A stretch of DNA of 64,000 nt from the NCBI GenBank assembly GCA_021521415.1, contig JAIQDT010005016.1, forward strand, positions 124,001 to 188,000, given 5' to 3'. Below are positions 12,118-24,093 of the stretch, in pieces (the first letter of the stretch is position 1; each line of letters opens with the position of its first letter). Made by a program: the position numbers and the translations under genes. The notes beneath the pieces are model-generated. The model saw only the letters and a list, made by a program, of their open reading frames with translations. It was not told the origin of the DNA and did not search any database. The DNA is from Bidens hawaiensis. Taxonomy: Eukaryota > Streptophyta > Magnoliopsida > Asterales > Asteraceae.

Positions 12118-13766
12118 ATGGCATCAAGAGCCGGTTACAAGGACTTATGCTTCTTACATGTTCATAGATTTCGGTTTTTTCATGGGTGAAAAAGGGGTCC
12201 GAAATTTTGGTGGATTTTACCCCTCATGGATTTATAAGATCTTGACATGCATGAAAGATCTTAGGAAACCATTAATAACATTTGGATGTTGATAATAAAA
12301 AAAAATAATAATAATAATTTGGGCCGTAGCCTCTTGGGGGGGGGGGGCTGATTTTATTTGGTGATTTTGGGCATTGGTTGCTTAGGTTGCATGCTTAGAA
12401 CATTTGGTATGTTTGGATGTGTCATAACCGAAACCTAGACCTTGGATGTGTTGATTGTTGTTTGTGTATGTTGATTATGTTTATTATTCAATATGGTTGT
12501 AATAATTCATAATCTTAGTCTTGTGTAATTTATTTATTCATAAGTTGGTTTGTAATAAATAGATTAGTTGCATTTTCTTTTTTTAGAAAAATATGTATTA
12601 GGATACATTTTGTAAAAATTGAAGATGCAAGAATTAGTGGATTTGGGCCTTGGACCGAAATTTTGGGCTTGTTGGGCCTCACCGGCCCATCATGGGATTC
12701 AAGCCCATTAGGCCCATAAATTTCACTCTTGGGCCCAAGAAGACTTTTGGAAGTTTGGAGCCCATTAACAAGCCCAACAAGAACACAACAACTTGGAAAG
12801 GATACTTGAAGCATTTGGATGCAAGATCAAGTGGGAGTCAACATTCCATCCTTGTGTCATGTTTTATCCCTTAGGTGTGACCTATGACCTATACTTGTTT
12901 CGGCTAACAAGTATGGTCAAATTTAGCGGTTTTCGGTTATGACTATATTTTGCATGTGTATGCTTGGTTGTTTGTTTTACTTTATGTAATGTGTGGTTGA
13001 TAGATATTAGGATATCCAAACCGTCACATAGGAACGACAACAAGCATAAAACGGGTTCTAATATATATTTGGTAATATCGCGTCAATTAGTTTAATTAAA
13101 TGGGTTTATTAAAACTAAGCGATTACTCACATATAATAAAATTGGTTTTATTATAACTAGAACCTTGAAAATTGGTTTTCAAAATCGCCATATTTCTAAA
13201 TGCATGTTAGGATATGGCATAATGTTTTTCATACTAGAATATTGGAAAACTTAAAAATCCCTTTTTCATAATTACCAAGGAAACAAGTCTAACACCATCC
13301 TTTTGTAAGACACTTAACGTATTAGGAAACTTTAAATGGGATAAAGGTCACCTAACCATTTTAGAGCAAACTAATATACTTAAGGTAATATTAACATATT
13401 TGTGGGATAAAGGTCACCTAACCACTTGTATGTTAATCTTACATGTTTATACAAGTAGGACGACTTGAATTGGAAACCATGTGATAAAGGTCACCTAAGC
13501 ATGGGGTCCAATGGTGTTGATGGGATAAACATGCCAACACGAAATAAGGATTTCGAATGGTCCCATACCTCTAGAAGTTGCAAAGGGTTGCAATTGTCAA
13601 GGTTGACTACCTTGTTAAATCAAATAACGGGATAAAGGTCACCTAACCGAAATTTGATTTATCGTTGGATTCTAGAATTTAATTATTATTTTAAAATTTG
13701 GAATAAAAGGGTATTAATAATTAAATTGTTTATAATACTAAAATAAAACTTTGTTAAATTTTGTAG
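12118..13766 (+). other. copia 5' leader with clustered motifs
   Basis: This 1.65-kb untranslated leader between LTR and gag is unusually long. It contains a G12 run near 12336, a cluster of TGGGC/GCCCA words at 12644-12776 and four copies of a GGGATAAAGGTCACCTAACC motif at 13338-13648. Two short opposed frames near 12530-12874 are by-products of the motif cluster and are not called as genes. Confidence 0.7.
12119..12132 (+). other. copia primer-binding site
   Basis: TGGCATCAAGAGCC starts one base after the LTR. It resembles the initiator-methionine tRNA complement TGGTATCAGAGCC with one substitution and one extra A, a form seen in some plant copia elements. Confidence 0.75.
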
Positions 13767-16700
13767 ATGGCCGCTAACAATGCAAACACCTCTACCCATA
13801 ACACCCGTAACCTATCCTTAAGAACCATCCTTGAAAAGGATCGTCTAAACCATAATAACTTTATGGATTGGTATCGCAACTTGAGAATAGTTCTCAAACA
13901 AGAAGAGATATCATATGTCTTAGACGATCCCATTCCCGATGAGCCTAACGTGGAAGATGAGGAGGCGTATAACGATTGGGTCAAGTACACCAAAGATTCG
14001 GTGCAAGCCTCTTGCCTCATGTTAGGGACTATGATTCCCGAAATCCAAAAAGATTTCGAGCATCATGGGGCATACGACATGATAACTCAATTGAAGGAAA
14101 TGTTCCTTCAACAAGCTAGAGCGGAACGTTTCGAAACGGTTCGAGCGTTTCATGCATGTCGTATGGAGGAAACCCAAAGCGTCTCATCTTATGTCCTAAA
14201 AATGAAAAGCTACATTGAAAAGCTTCGTAGGTTGAATTGTCCCGTCTCTAATGAGTTGGCTACGGATTTGATTCTCAACTCTTTGACCAAAAGGTTTGAA
14301 ACCTTTGTCATGAACTATAACATGAACGGGTGGGACAAAAGCATTGGTGAGCTTCACGCAATGCTAAGAACGGCCGAAGCGGGAATGGGTAAAAGGGTTT
14401 TACCCGTTCTAACAATCAATGAAGGGAAAAGGGGACATAACTCCAACCCCAAAGCAAGTGTTGCTAAGGGCAAGGGCCACGTCCAAGGAAAGGGAAAGAG
14501 GAAAGCCATCACGCCCATCAAACCGAAGGAAAAGAAGCAAAAGGTTGCGGCGCAAGATCCATGCTTTGAGTGTGGAGAGATAGGTCATTGGAAAAGGAAT
14601 TGTCCGACCTATCTCAATGCGTTAAAAGATAAGAGGGATGCGGGGCATACCTCAGGTATTATCTTTACTATACATATTGAACTAAATGTTATTTCTTCAA
14701 ATACATGGGTACTTGATACCGGATGTGGAACTCACATTTGCAATTTGTTGCAGGGGTTCAAAAGAAGTAAACAACTCAACAAAGGGGACATTAGTCTCTT
14801 TATGGGCAATGGAGCAAGAGTTGAAGTCCAAGCCCAAGGAGACTACATATTAAAGCTTCCAAGTGGTTTGGAAGTAATTTTGAAGAATGTTTTGTATGCT
14901 CCTAAGTTAAGGAGAAACATTATTTCCGTGTCTCTTTTAAAACAATGTGGCTTTGATCTTAAGTTTATTGATTATGATATTCATGTTTTGATGAATGGCA
15001 TATTTTATTTTAAAGCTATACCCATGAATGGTATATATGAAATAGATCAAAGTGGTATGTCACATAATAGTTCAATGTATAATGTCAACACCAAGAAACT
15101 CAAGAAGGACTTGGGTGATTCCTATCTTTGGCATTGTCGCCTTGGACATATAAGCAAGAATCGCATGCAAACTCTTCGCAAGAGTGGTATTCTAGAAACC
15201 AATGAGTTTGATTCATTTGATGTATGTGAATCTTGTTTACAAGGCAAAATGACAAAGCAACCCTTTAATAAAACTTTTGAAAGGTCAAAAGAATTATTGG
15301 GTATCATACATTCGGATGTATGTGGTCCTTTTAGACCAATGACTAGGAATGGTGAAAGATACTTCATTACCTTTATTGACGATTATAGTCGATATGGTTA
15401 TGTGTACTTAATGAAACACAAAGATGAAGCTTTTGAAATGTTCAAAGACTTCAAAACTGAAGTAGAAAGACAACTTAAGACAACAATCAAAGTACTTCGT
15501 AGTGATAGAGGAGGTGAATACCTAAGTGGTGTTTTTCAAGATCATCTTAAGAGTTGTGGAATTATTTCACAACGTACTCCACCTGGAACACCACAACATA
15601 ATGGTGTGTCTGAAAGGAGAAATCGTACCCTATTAGATATGGTTCGATCGATGATGGCTAGAAGCACTTTACCTCTATCATTTTGGGGCTATGCTTTACT
15701 TTCCGCTGTTCGCATATTGAATATGGCTCCAACCAAGAAAGTGGAGAAGACACCTTTTGAAGTATGGCATGGAAAGGCTCCATCGCTATCATTCTTAAGA
15801 GTTTGGGGTTGTAAAGCTTATGTAAAGCAATACACCCCAAACAAATTAGAAGTCCGATCCACTAAGTGTATCTTTATAGGTTATCCTAAAGATGATTTAG
15901 GATATTACTTTTACGATCCTAGTGAGCAAAATGTTATTATTGCTCGAAAGGGTAAGTTCTTGGAAACTAAGTTCCTTGAGGAAGGAACTAATAGTAGAAC
16001 AGTGAAATTTGATGAGGATCAAGAATCACAAGATGATACACAATTGGTTGATACTAGCACTCAACAAGAGGTTGTTGAAAGTGATCAAGTGGTTGATCAA
16101 AACACACAAAACGTTCGCAGATCTGGTAGAATTAGCAATCCACCTGAAAAATATGGATTTTTTGTAGAAGGTTGCTACGTGGTAGATTCGGATGAACCGA
16201 CCACATACCGTGATGCAATGTCCAAGAATGATTGTGACAAATGGCTTGAAGCCATGAACGTTGAGATGCAATCCATGTATGACAACCAAGTTTGGGAATT
16301 GGTTGAACCACCACTCAACTCCAAAGCTGTTGGAAGTAAGTGGGTTTTCAAAAGGAAAACTGATATGCATGGAAACTTGGATACTTATAAAGCAAGACTT
16401 GTAGCTAAGGGTTTCACTCAAACTCAAGGGGTTGATTATGATGAAACTTTTTCGCCTGTGGCAATGCTTAAGTCTATTAGGATATTATTTGCCATAGCTG
16501 CACATTATGATTATGAAATTTGGCAAATGGATGTCAAGACCGCTTTCCTAAATGGATATCTTGAGGAAGATGTCTATATGGTTCAGCCTGAAGGTTTTGT
16601 CGATCCGAAACATCCTAATAAAGTATGCAAGTTAAAGAAATCAATCTATGGATTGAAACAAGCATCTAGAACTTGGAATCATCGTTTCGATGAAGAAATC

Positions 16701-17777
16701 AAAAATTTTGGATTCATCAAGAACGCTGATGAGGCTTGTGTGTATAAAAAGGCTAGTGGGAGTATAATTACCTTCTTAGTATTGTATGTCGATGACATTC
16801 TACTATTTGGAAATGACATTCCAACCATGGAAAGCGTTAAGGCTTGGCTTGGAAGTAGATTTTCCATCAAGGATCTTGGTGAAGCTGCCTATATTTTGGG
16901 AATAAAGATCTATAGGGATAGGTCAAGGCGCTTGATAGGTTTGAACCAAAGTACATACATTGATAAGATCTTGAAAAGGTTCAAGATGGAAAACTCCAAG
17001 AAAGGTTTTGTACCTATTCAAAGAGGGACCATATTGAGTTCAGCTCAATGTCCAAGCTCAAAGGGTGAGCAAGAGACGATGAAACAAATCCCATATGCTT
17101 CTGCTATAGGATCCATCATGTATGCGATGATATGTACTAGACCGGATGTGTCATGCGCTTTGAGCATGACAAGCAGATACCAACAGAATCCAGGAGACAG
17201 TCATTGGATGGCTGTTAAGAGCATATTGAAATACCTTAGGAGAACTAAGGATATGTTTCTGATATATGGATCTGGTGAGGAGGAACTCGCTATAAAAGGT
17301 TACACGGATGCGAGCTTCCAAACTGATCGAGATGATTCTCGATCACAATCTGGGTATGTGTTCACTCTTAATGGAGGAGCTGTCTCTTGGAAGAGCTCAA
17401 AACAGGAAGTGGTAGCATTGTCCACTACAGAATCAGAATACATCGCCGCTTCATTGGCAGCTCAAGAAGCTGCATGGTTGAAGAAATTCATTACCGATCT
17501 AGGGGTGGTCTCTTCCATTCAAGACCCCCTAGAAATCTTTTGTGACAACGAGGGTGCGATTGCACAAATCAAGGAACCTCGTTCGCACCAAAAGACAAGG
17601 CACATAGAGCGGAGATTCAACTACATAAGGGATGAAGTTGAAAAGGGAAAGATATGTATTCGCAAAGTTGGAACTGATCAAAATCTTGCGGATCCATTCA
17701 CGAAGCTCCTAGAAAGACCTAAACATGAGCGTCATGCGAGTGGCTTAGGACTTCGATATTCTAGTAATTGGATTTGA
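13767..17777 (+). CDS. copia gag-pol polyprotein, 1336 aa, intact
   Basis: One uninterrupted frame encodes every domain of a Ty1/copia element in copia order. Gag (about residues 1-250) ends in a lysine-rich linker and a CCHC zinc knuckle CFECGEIGHWKRNC (266-279). The aspartic protease has LDTGCG with D317. The integrase has an HHCC zinc region from about 455, the first catalytic aspartate in HSDVCGP (D517), then DRGGEY and GVSERRNRT. Reverse transcriptase includes KARLVAKGF, QMDVKTAFLNG and the YVDD box (1007-1010). RNase H has YTDAS (D1181) and STTESEY (E1222). The order integrase before reverse transcriptase identifies copia rather than Ty3/gypsy. The ATG lies just after a long leader, and no earlier in-frame ATG is needed. 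No stop or frameshift is seen. Lineage within copia is not assigned. Confidence 0.97.
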   Translation: MAANNANTSTHNTRNLSLRTILEKDRLNHNNFMDWYRNLRIVLKQEEISYVLDDPIPDEPNVEDEEAYNDWVKYTKDSVQASCLMLGTMIPEIQKDFEHHGAYDMITQLKEMFLQQARAERFETVRAFHACRMEETQSVSSYVLKMKSYIEKLRRLNCPVSNELATDLILNSLTKRFETFVMNYNMNGWDKSIGELHAMLRTAEAGMGKRVLPVLTINEGKRGHNSNPKASVAKGKGHVQGKGKRKAITPIKPKEKKQKVAAQDPCFECGEIGHWKRNCPTYLNALKDKRDAGHTSGIIFTIHIELNVISSNTWVLDTGCGTHICNLLQGFKRSKQLNKGDISLFMGNGARVEVQAQGDYILKLPSGLEVILKNVLYAPKLRRNIISVSLLKQCGFDLKFIDYDIHVLMNGIFYFKAIPMNGIYEIDQSGMSHNSSMYNVNTKKLKKDLGDSYLWHCRLGHISKNRMQTLRKSGILETNEFDSFDVCESCLQGKMTKQPFNKTFERSKELLGIIHSDVCGPFRPMTRNGERYFITFIDDYSRYGYVYLMKHKDEAFEMFKDFKTEVERQLKTTIKVLRSDRGGEYLSGVFQDHLKSCGIISQRTPPGTPQHNGVSERRNRTLLDMVRSMMARSTLPLSFWGYALLSAVRILNMAPTKKVEKTPFEVWHGKAPSLSFLRVWGCKAYVKQYTPNKLEVRSTKCIFIGYPKDDLGYYFYDPSEQNVIIARKGKFLETKFLEEGTNSRTVKFDEDQESQDDTQLVDTSTQQEVVESDQVVDQNTQNVRRSGRISNPPEKYGFFVEGCYVVDSDEPTTYRDAMSKNDCDKWLEAMNVEMQSMYDNQVWELVEPPLNSKAVGSKWVFKRKTDMHGNLDTYKARLVAKGFTQTQGVDYDETFSPVAMLKSIRILFAIAAHYDYEIWQMDVKTAFLNGYLEEDVYMVQPEGFVDPKHPNKVCKLKKSIYGLKQASRTWNHRFDEEIKNFGFIKNADEACVYKKASGSIITFLVLYVDDILLFGNDIPTMESVKAWLGSRFSIKDLGEAAYILGIKIYRDRSRRLIGLNQSTYIDKILKRFKMENSKKGFVPIQRGTILSSAQCPSSKGEQETMKQIPYASAIGSIMYAMICTRPDVSCALSMTSRYQQNPGDSHWMAVKSILKYLRRTKDMFLIYGSGEEELAIKGYTDASFQTDRDDSRSQSGYVFTLNGGAVSWKSSKQEVVALSTTESEYIAASLAAQEAAWLKKFITDLGVVSSIQDPLEIFCDNEGAIAQIKEPRSHQKTRHIERRFNYIRDEVEKGKICIRKVGTDQNLADPFTKLLERPKHERHASGLGLRYSSNWI

Positions 17778-18533
17778 TCTATTTTGTATTAAAGTTTAAA
17801 AGACTTTTGTAATTTAACTCTTTTATATGATTATGGAATCTTGAGTTAAATTCTAATTTTGCATGTTTAATCCATGAATAAGTTATCTTATTCTAAAAGT
17901 CCGTAGTCGATCACATTTGTGGGAACAAATATGAAGCAAGACTATTATGAACTAGGTTTGGTGGATATTCATAAGAAATGAATATGGAGCATAGGTTTGC
18001 TGCCAAAGTTCATAGATATTTGTGGGATACAAATATGGGACTGACCCGCTCTCAATATTACTACATGGAGTCGATTGACTTGATCATTAGTAATCTTGAG
18101 TAAAGGAGAATTTCATATTATCCTTAGACCTGAGATGTATATTGGGTCTTGATTTTCACCGAGTATTACACTTTGACTCTCCCCTTCGCTATTCGTAAAA
18201 GATGGTACATAAGGATGAGCTCAGGTGGAGTATAAAAGTGATAGTGAGAGGCGTATACAGTCAAGAAGGAATTTGTTCCTCTTATGTGTTGAGAGTTTAG
18301 ATGTCTAAGGCCTGATAAAGTTGAATTGTAAAGAGAATGATCGCCTATGTCTCTTAGATCCAACATGACATCTAGTAACAAAGGGATATAATGATAGATT
18401 CACCTAAATCATATCAAGTAAGGGACTTGAAGGGATGATGTTATTGAATGGCACTTCGTCAAACACATTAGGGGTGGTGATCTGTTGTTAGGCGGTATTC
18501 ACCACTTGCATTAATTTTCTATGTATCTCGTGC

Positions 18534-18543
18534 AAGTGGGAGA
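18534..18543 (+). other. copia polypurine tract
   Basis: AAGTGGGAGA directly upstream of the 3' LTR, the plus-strand priming site of LTR elements. Confidence 0.85.
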
Positions 18544-18544
18544 T

Positions 18545-19426
18545 TGTTGGAATTACGTATGCCCGAGACACATATTTATATTAATGTGGCTAACTGTGTT
18601 TGATCCAAGTCGGGTCATACCCAATAACAAGCTAGACAACACCAAATGTATTCTTTTAATGATTTGATCATTTAAACGAATACCGAACACTACGCGTTTA
18701 GAAAATTGGTTTTCTAAACAAACACACTTGAGGATTTAAATAAATTATTTGGATAATTTGTTTATATAAATTAATTATTTAATTGGTTAAATAATTAAGA
18801 TAGCATGTATGTTTTATAAAATTAGTTTTATAAAATATGAGATGGAGATGTTTTAAATGTTAAAACACAAAACAAAAAAAAAAAAAAAAAAAAAAAAGGA
18901 AAACAAACAAAACCGGCCACCCATGTGGGGTGGTGGTTTTACCCAATCAAACTCTTTGGTTCCTTTTAATCCTCCATTTTCCCATACATGCATTTTGGTC
19001 TTGGGTTTTGTTATTATTCAAGAGTTGAATCAAGTCACAAAGACTCTCCTTTCTCTCTCAAAAACTCACGGCCATATTGGCTCAAATTGGGAGTTTTGTG
19101 AGCTTCAAATTGGTGTTCAAATCCTAGCACAAATTGGTGTTGTTGCTACATAAGCTTGGGGTATACAAAGCTTGAGGGTTTCTCCTTTGCAACCTTGCCA
19201 TTTGAAGACATCATCTTCTTCATCCATCTACATCTTCTTCAAAAGGTAAAAAGAGGTACATTTACATTATGTGAGCATTTTGTTCTTGTAATATTGATCT
19301 TTGGCTTTGGGTTTTAGTTTTACATAATGGTATGTTCAATAACAAGTTTTAAAATATAAGCTTCCGTTGCGTTTTCTAGTTAAATGTGGTTAACTTGACT
19401 TTGATAAACTTGTATAAAACCCAACA
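18545..19426 (+). repeat. copia 3' LTR (882 bp)
   Basis: Same termini and sequence as the 5' LTR apart from the A-rich run. It is followed at 19427-19431 by the matching TATAT duplication. Confidence 0.95.
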
Positions 19427-19431
19427 TATAT

Positions 19432-20039
19432 ATCAATGATGATCGAGTAAACACCTAGATAAGATGTGAGGAGATGTTTACAATATACATACGAAATAAA
19501 TACAATAAGTTTTTCAAATTTGATAACTCTTTGTTACGATTAGGAGCTGATTTAGCAATTATCATGTTGTTTTACAGAATAAAAAAAACCACAACATAGA
19601 ATTCATGAACTAGACATTTTATTGACATATATATAACATCAATATTTACTATAAGAAGTACGAATGATGGATAAGAGCTTTTTCCAATGTCCACAATGAT
19701 GTCGTGTCCAATGGCTATAATCATGGCGCATTTGATTTGACTACTATATATGTAACTTACATGTTTAACAAAATAATCTATAGTGACATTCAATTCTACA
19801 GACTTACATATTATCCCGATGTTGCAATTTCCTATTCTAGTACATGTTCTCTTATTATTCATGTTGATCCGTCTAACTTTATATTTGTTAGGTCTTATCT
19901 TTCCATAAAGCACAGAAAATGAATGTATTGCTTGAATGTTGCTACATATATTAAACCAAAAAATAGTTCATGTGTATGCTACCCATTTTGTCATTTTGTA
20001 ACGTTGGCATTTTTGGGGACTTGTTTAAAGACAATCACC
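19432..20039. other. non-genic flank with a repeated 220-bp segment
   Basis: No supported gene. The segment at about 19510-19780 (tttagcaattatcatg..., then gatggataa and tgactactatatatgtaa) is a diverged direct copy of about 26930-27150. Confidence 0.5.
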
Positions 20040-23000
20040 AAAGTTGGTAAAGCTAATAACGTAATTTTTGCAACCGTTTATCTTCGGTGGCTAACCAATA
20101 GGAGTTTTTGCAACCGAGTGGCTAGGCGGTCGGAGTTTTTGCAATCTGTCGGAGTTTTTGCAACCACGTAGTTAGACGGTCCGAGTTTTTGCAGCCATTT
20201 ATTTTTGGTGGTTAGGCGGTTGAAGTTTTTGCAACCGAGTGGCTAGACGGTCGGAGTTTTTGCAGCCGTTTATTTTCGGTTACAAATTTGTGGTGTATGG
20301 TATGTGTTAGTTGCGACCGTCTTAGCGGTAGCGATATGAGAAATATAAGCATATTAAAAACGTTGATGTCCAGGTTAATAATATATTCCATCTGTCCATA
20401 TTAAAAAAGTGTTTTTATCCAAGTTTGACCATATTTAAGCATATTACATATTAAAAAATCTCACACTCGTCTTCTCTGCAATCCACCATGACCGAGGGCA
20501 AATTCATCCGAAGGAGTCTGTTGTTGAGCCTTATAAGGCTGTTATTGTTGATACAGGCGGTAAGTCAGCTCCCGTTGAAGATCTCCGGTTGCCACCGCCG
20601 GTTTCACCACCGGATCCGGCTGCGGTATCGGTTGCCGGAGATGGACAGTGGATGATTGTTCAATGCTGTTAATTCCGATTTCCTATCCTAATTACAGATT
20701 CGCTCCGACATCTCTCCACAAATTGAAAGGTTCGTCAATTCATTCCACCTTTACTTTCAATTTGTGCACGATTAGGTTTATGAGTTATTTTGTTCATTTT
20801 ATGCTAATTTATGTAATTATGCTTGATGTTGCTGTTTCAGTTAGGTTACACTTTACTAACATAATTGGTGTCCAAGTTTTACTTATATTTGATCTCAACG
20901 TAATCTGTAAATGTCTGTTTTAATTATTTTATCTCTTAGACTGATTAGCTTTGAATTTTAGGTCAATTCGTTCCACAAACTGATTTCATTGAGTTGTTTC
21001 TCACTAGATTTAGGTCTGAATACTTTATATGTTCTGCGTATGGAATTGCGTTGATGCACACTTTAATTGATTATTTGTGGATCTAGCACATGATAATAGA
21101 TGGTTAATTAGTAAAGTTGTGGTTGTGATGTAACCGATTCGTTTTACTTATCTTATAAGTTACCTGTTGCTTGGAGGCGATGCTATTGTTTTCAGTCGTG
21201 CATGCTGCAACGGGTACTGTTTTAATTTTATTTTGATATTTTTATGTTGGAAATGATGATTATGCCCTTAATGTTATTTGATATTACCATCTTGTAGACA
21301 TGCAACCTAGAGTGTTGATATTAAACTCATATATTTAATCAATGTATATATTTTTTTATTCTTATATATTTATATTATTGTCCCGTTGGCAGATTCGTTT
21401 TAATATTACTAAGCATTAATCATAGTTGATATTATATGGCACTCAAGATGATTGGTCTACCAACTTAAACACAATTTTTGAACGGTGCCCGTTTGCTACA
21501 AAAGATGACCTAATTCAACAGGTTTGTTGAGTTTGTTTAATGACTGTAGTATATCAGCTTCATTACAAAGATAATCGTATATAACTTATTGGCTCAAGTT
21601 CGTTTAAGCTTGGCTCGACTCGGGCTTTTATCGAGTTAATCTCGAGTAGGTAACCGCTACAAACAAAGGGATTTATAATGAAATCTTGTTTAGATTTTAG
21701 TTTTGATAATTCTAATTATCTGAGTTCAATTTAGATTTTAATTTTGATAATTCTAATTATATAAGTGCAATTGTTTCCATTGTGTTTTTTTTTTTGTTTG
21801 TAAAATGCAGTTTAAGTTGTGCAAGGTTCATTGGTACAATTCAAATCAAAGGGCATTCCATACATCAACACTTATGATGGTATGATTTATTTACTTCATT
21901 TAGATTTTGTGTTTTGATTCTTTCCTTTCCTTGACTTTAATTTTCATTTTTATAAAGTTAAATCTGTCCTCTGTTATGAATGAATTAATTTTCAATAAAT
22001 TTTTTTGTTGCTGATCATTTTCTTTATTGCAGGATTGAGGAAAATGCTATAATATATTAAATTATTGTGAAATCTTGGCATACAAAGTTGCTTGATTAAT
22101 ATTCTAGAGTTTTCTCAACTGCTTTAAAGGTGATTAATTGTCTAATTTTATTATATCAAATTTTGTTATATTTGAACAAAAGAAACTAGCACATGTTTAT
22201 TTAGTCTCTTGCATTTTATCTATGTGCTTTTCCTTTTGCTAAAGGTCAAGGTAGAAACACAAGGTGGCTTCATTCCCGTTGCTGATTGCATGCGAGTTTT
22301 TGATACAAAGGGAGAACTGGTACATATATCATATTCTTGTCTTATATTTTATCATACTTAACATACGTATCCTTAACATAAGTTTGTTAATTAGGTCTCT
22401 TATATTGCATCAAAGATGCCAATGGAAAAATGACGCTTGCACATTAGTAGTGCATAGGGGATTTTAGGTGACCATTTTGTATACTTTTAATAAGTCATGT
22501 AAACATTCAGTGCCAGTTTATTATTACCTTTTTGTTTAATATTATTCTCATAATAGTTGCTATTGTTTGTCAATTAGTGTACCATTTGGAGTTAGCCGTT
22601 TTCGTTTGGGCACCGGCACACTGTATCACTGATCCAACCATCAGCAATTCAACATGAGGTAATAATTTCTTATGCAGATATATTAATATCTGGTGATGCA
22701 ACGTTTATAAGCATCATGGTTGGTCAGCGGTTCTAATTTTTTCCATTAATTGGGTCTGGGTTGGTTTTAGGTAAGACCCGTTTGATCACCCCTAATGATT
22801 TGAATGAGTACTTTGAATATAATAAAAAGGAGTTGACTCTTGATTTCTTTGACCTCTATACATTGGTTGTTTTGTAGTTTGAAAAGTAAATATTGCTATC
22901 AAGGAACTCGTCAAAGAAAAGAAAGATTAGAAACAACAACGTTGAAATGGAATTTTTGAGGAGTTGCGACTGAAAAGGACAAAAGATAAGGCGGAGAAAG

Positions 23001-23588
23001 ATGTTATGCACAATAGGATGACAAAGATTGAAGTTATGTTGGTAACTATGGCTAAAAGATAGAATATAAACACTTAAATTTGAATGTTTGGATGTTTGGT
23101 ATATTATTTGACATTTTAATTTGTAATTTTAAGTTGAATGTTTTTATATAAAACTTGAATAAACGCTTAATAAAAATATGAGCATTATTAGCAGCTGAAA
23201 CGAAAAAATATATATATTAAAAAACATTTTGGCCACAAATTGCGCTTTTACGGTAGCAAGATTTGTGACTACATTTAAGGTAGCAATTTTTGCGACCTCT
23301 TTTGTGGTAGCAATATTTGCGACAGTTTTTACAGTGGCTATTTTTGCGACGGCGTTTTTGGTAGCAGCTTTTGCGACCGCTCTCATGGTAGCAAATATGT
23401 CTGATTTGCGACCATTTTCTATGTAGCAAAATCTGGTCGCAAACGTGTAGAATCAATCGCAAAATAATCGCAATAGGCTATTTGCGTATGTTTCGATTGC
23501 AGATTTGGTCGCAAAATGGTCGCAAAAAGGCAATTGCTACCGTTTTGCGACCGCAAATGCCGTCGCAAAGCTCTTTTTTCTAGTAGTG
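20040..23588 (-). mobile_element. CACTA-type (En/Spm-like) non-autonomous element remnant
   Basis: The right end, read on the minus strand, starts CACTACTAGAAAAAAGAGC (23570-23588), a classic CACTA terminus. Inside it lie subterminal repeats built on ttgcgacc and gtagcaatttttgcg (23220-23570). At 20090-20290 a second set of direct repeats (gtcggagtttttgcaaccga) behaves like the subterminal region of the other end, but the matching CACTA terminus is not found there, so the left border is approximate. The interior lacks a transposase frame. It has GC-richer, exon-like blocks at about 20490-20730, 21440-21520, 21810-21880, 22246-22320, 22600-22660 and 22900-23060, several followed by gt donors. 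A Stowaway-like word (tccatctgtccatattaaaa) lies near 20390. Origin of the exon-like blocks is unknown. Confidence 0.6.
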
Positions 23589-24093
23589 ACAAATTAATAT
23601 TTGGTTTTTACGATTGCTATATTGCATTTTGATAGGTACACTGGTACACTAACCTAAATTTTCGTGTAGTTTAGTCTGTTGGTGAAAGTCTTTTCTAAAG
23701 TTAATTGTGTAAACATTTTAACTAAAATTATTATTTACACATCATGTGTTTTATGGTGTTGTGATGTCATGTGATATTTTGTGTTCTATTGTTGTGTTCG
23801 GTGGTGGTGTTCTGTGTTTTGTTGTGTTGTGTTGCATTGTATTACAATTTTCGTTGTATACTAAAATATTGTGTTGTATAATGATGTTTTGTGTTGTTAT
23901 TTGTTATTTTATGTTGTGTTATGATGCGTTGCATTATGTTTTGTCTATTGTGTTATATTGCTATGCATTGTTTGTGTAGTTATACGTTAGAAAACACCAA
24001 GCATACCATACAACACCATATCATAATATAATGCATTTTTCTTACGTTACGCCATATGATATGATATGATATGATATTGGAGCATTCACATCC
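23589..24093. other. low-complexity intergenic stretch
   Basis: TG-rich sequence (23740-23980, repeats of gttgtgtt and ttgtgtt) and a short GATAT pentamer run near 24055-24075. No gene is seen. Confidence 0.5.

Larger units (their letters stand above)
11234..19426 (+). mobile_element. complete, young Ty1/copia LTR retrotransposon (8.19 kb)
   Basis: The element has all expected parts in order: a 5' LTR (11234-12117), a primer-binding site (12119-12132), a long leader of about 1.65 kb, one open gag-pol frame (13767-17777), a polypurine tract (18534-18543) and a 3' LTR (18545-19426), with 5-bp target duplications outside. By eye the two LTRs differ only in an A-rich run (11565-11592 against 18874-18900). 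LTRs are identical at insertion, so this is a recent event. With an open reading frame and intact LTRs it could be transcriptionally competent, though activity cannot be judged from sequence. Confidence 0.95.

Noticed and set aside
12530..12874. Two opposed frames rich in GP and PN
   Set aside because: They are a by-product of the TGGGCC/GGCCCA cluster in the copia leader.
23144..23462. Overlapping 65-81 codon frames on both strands with Ala/Val/Thr repeats
   Set aside because: They are translations of the CACTA subterminal repeats (gtagcaatttttgcgac).
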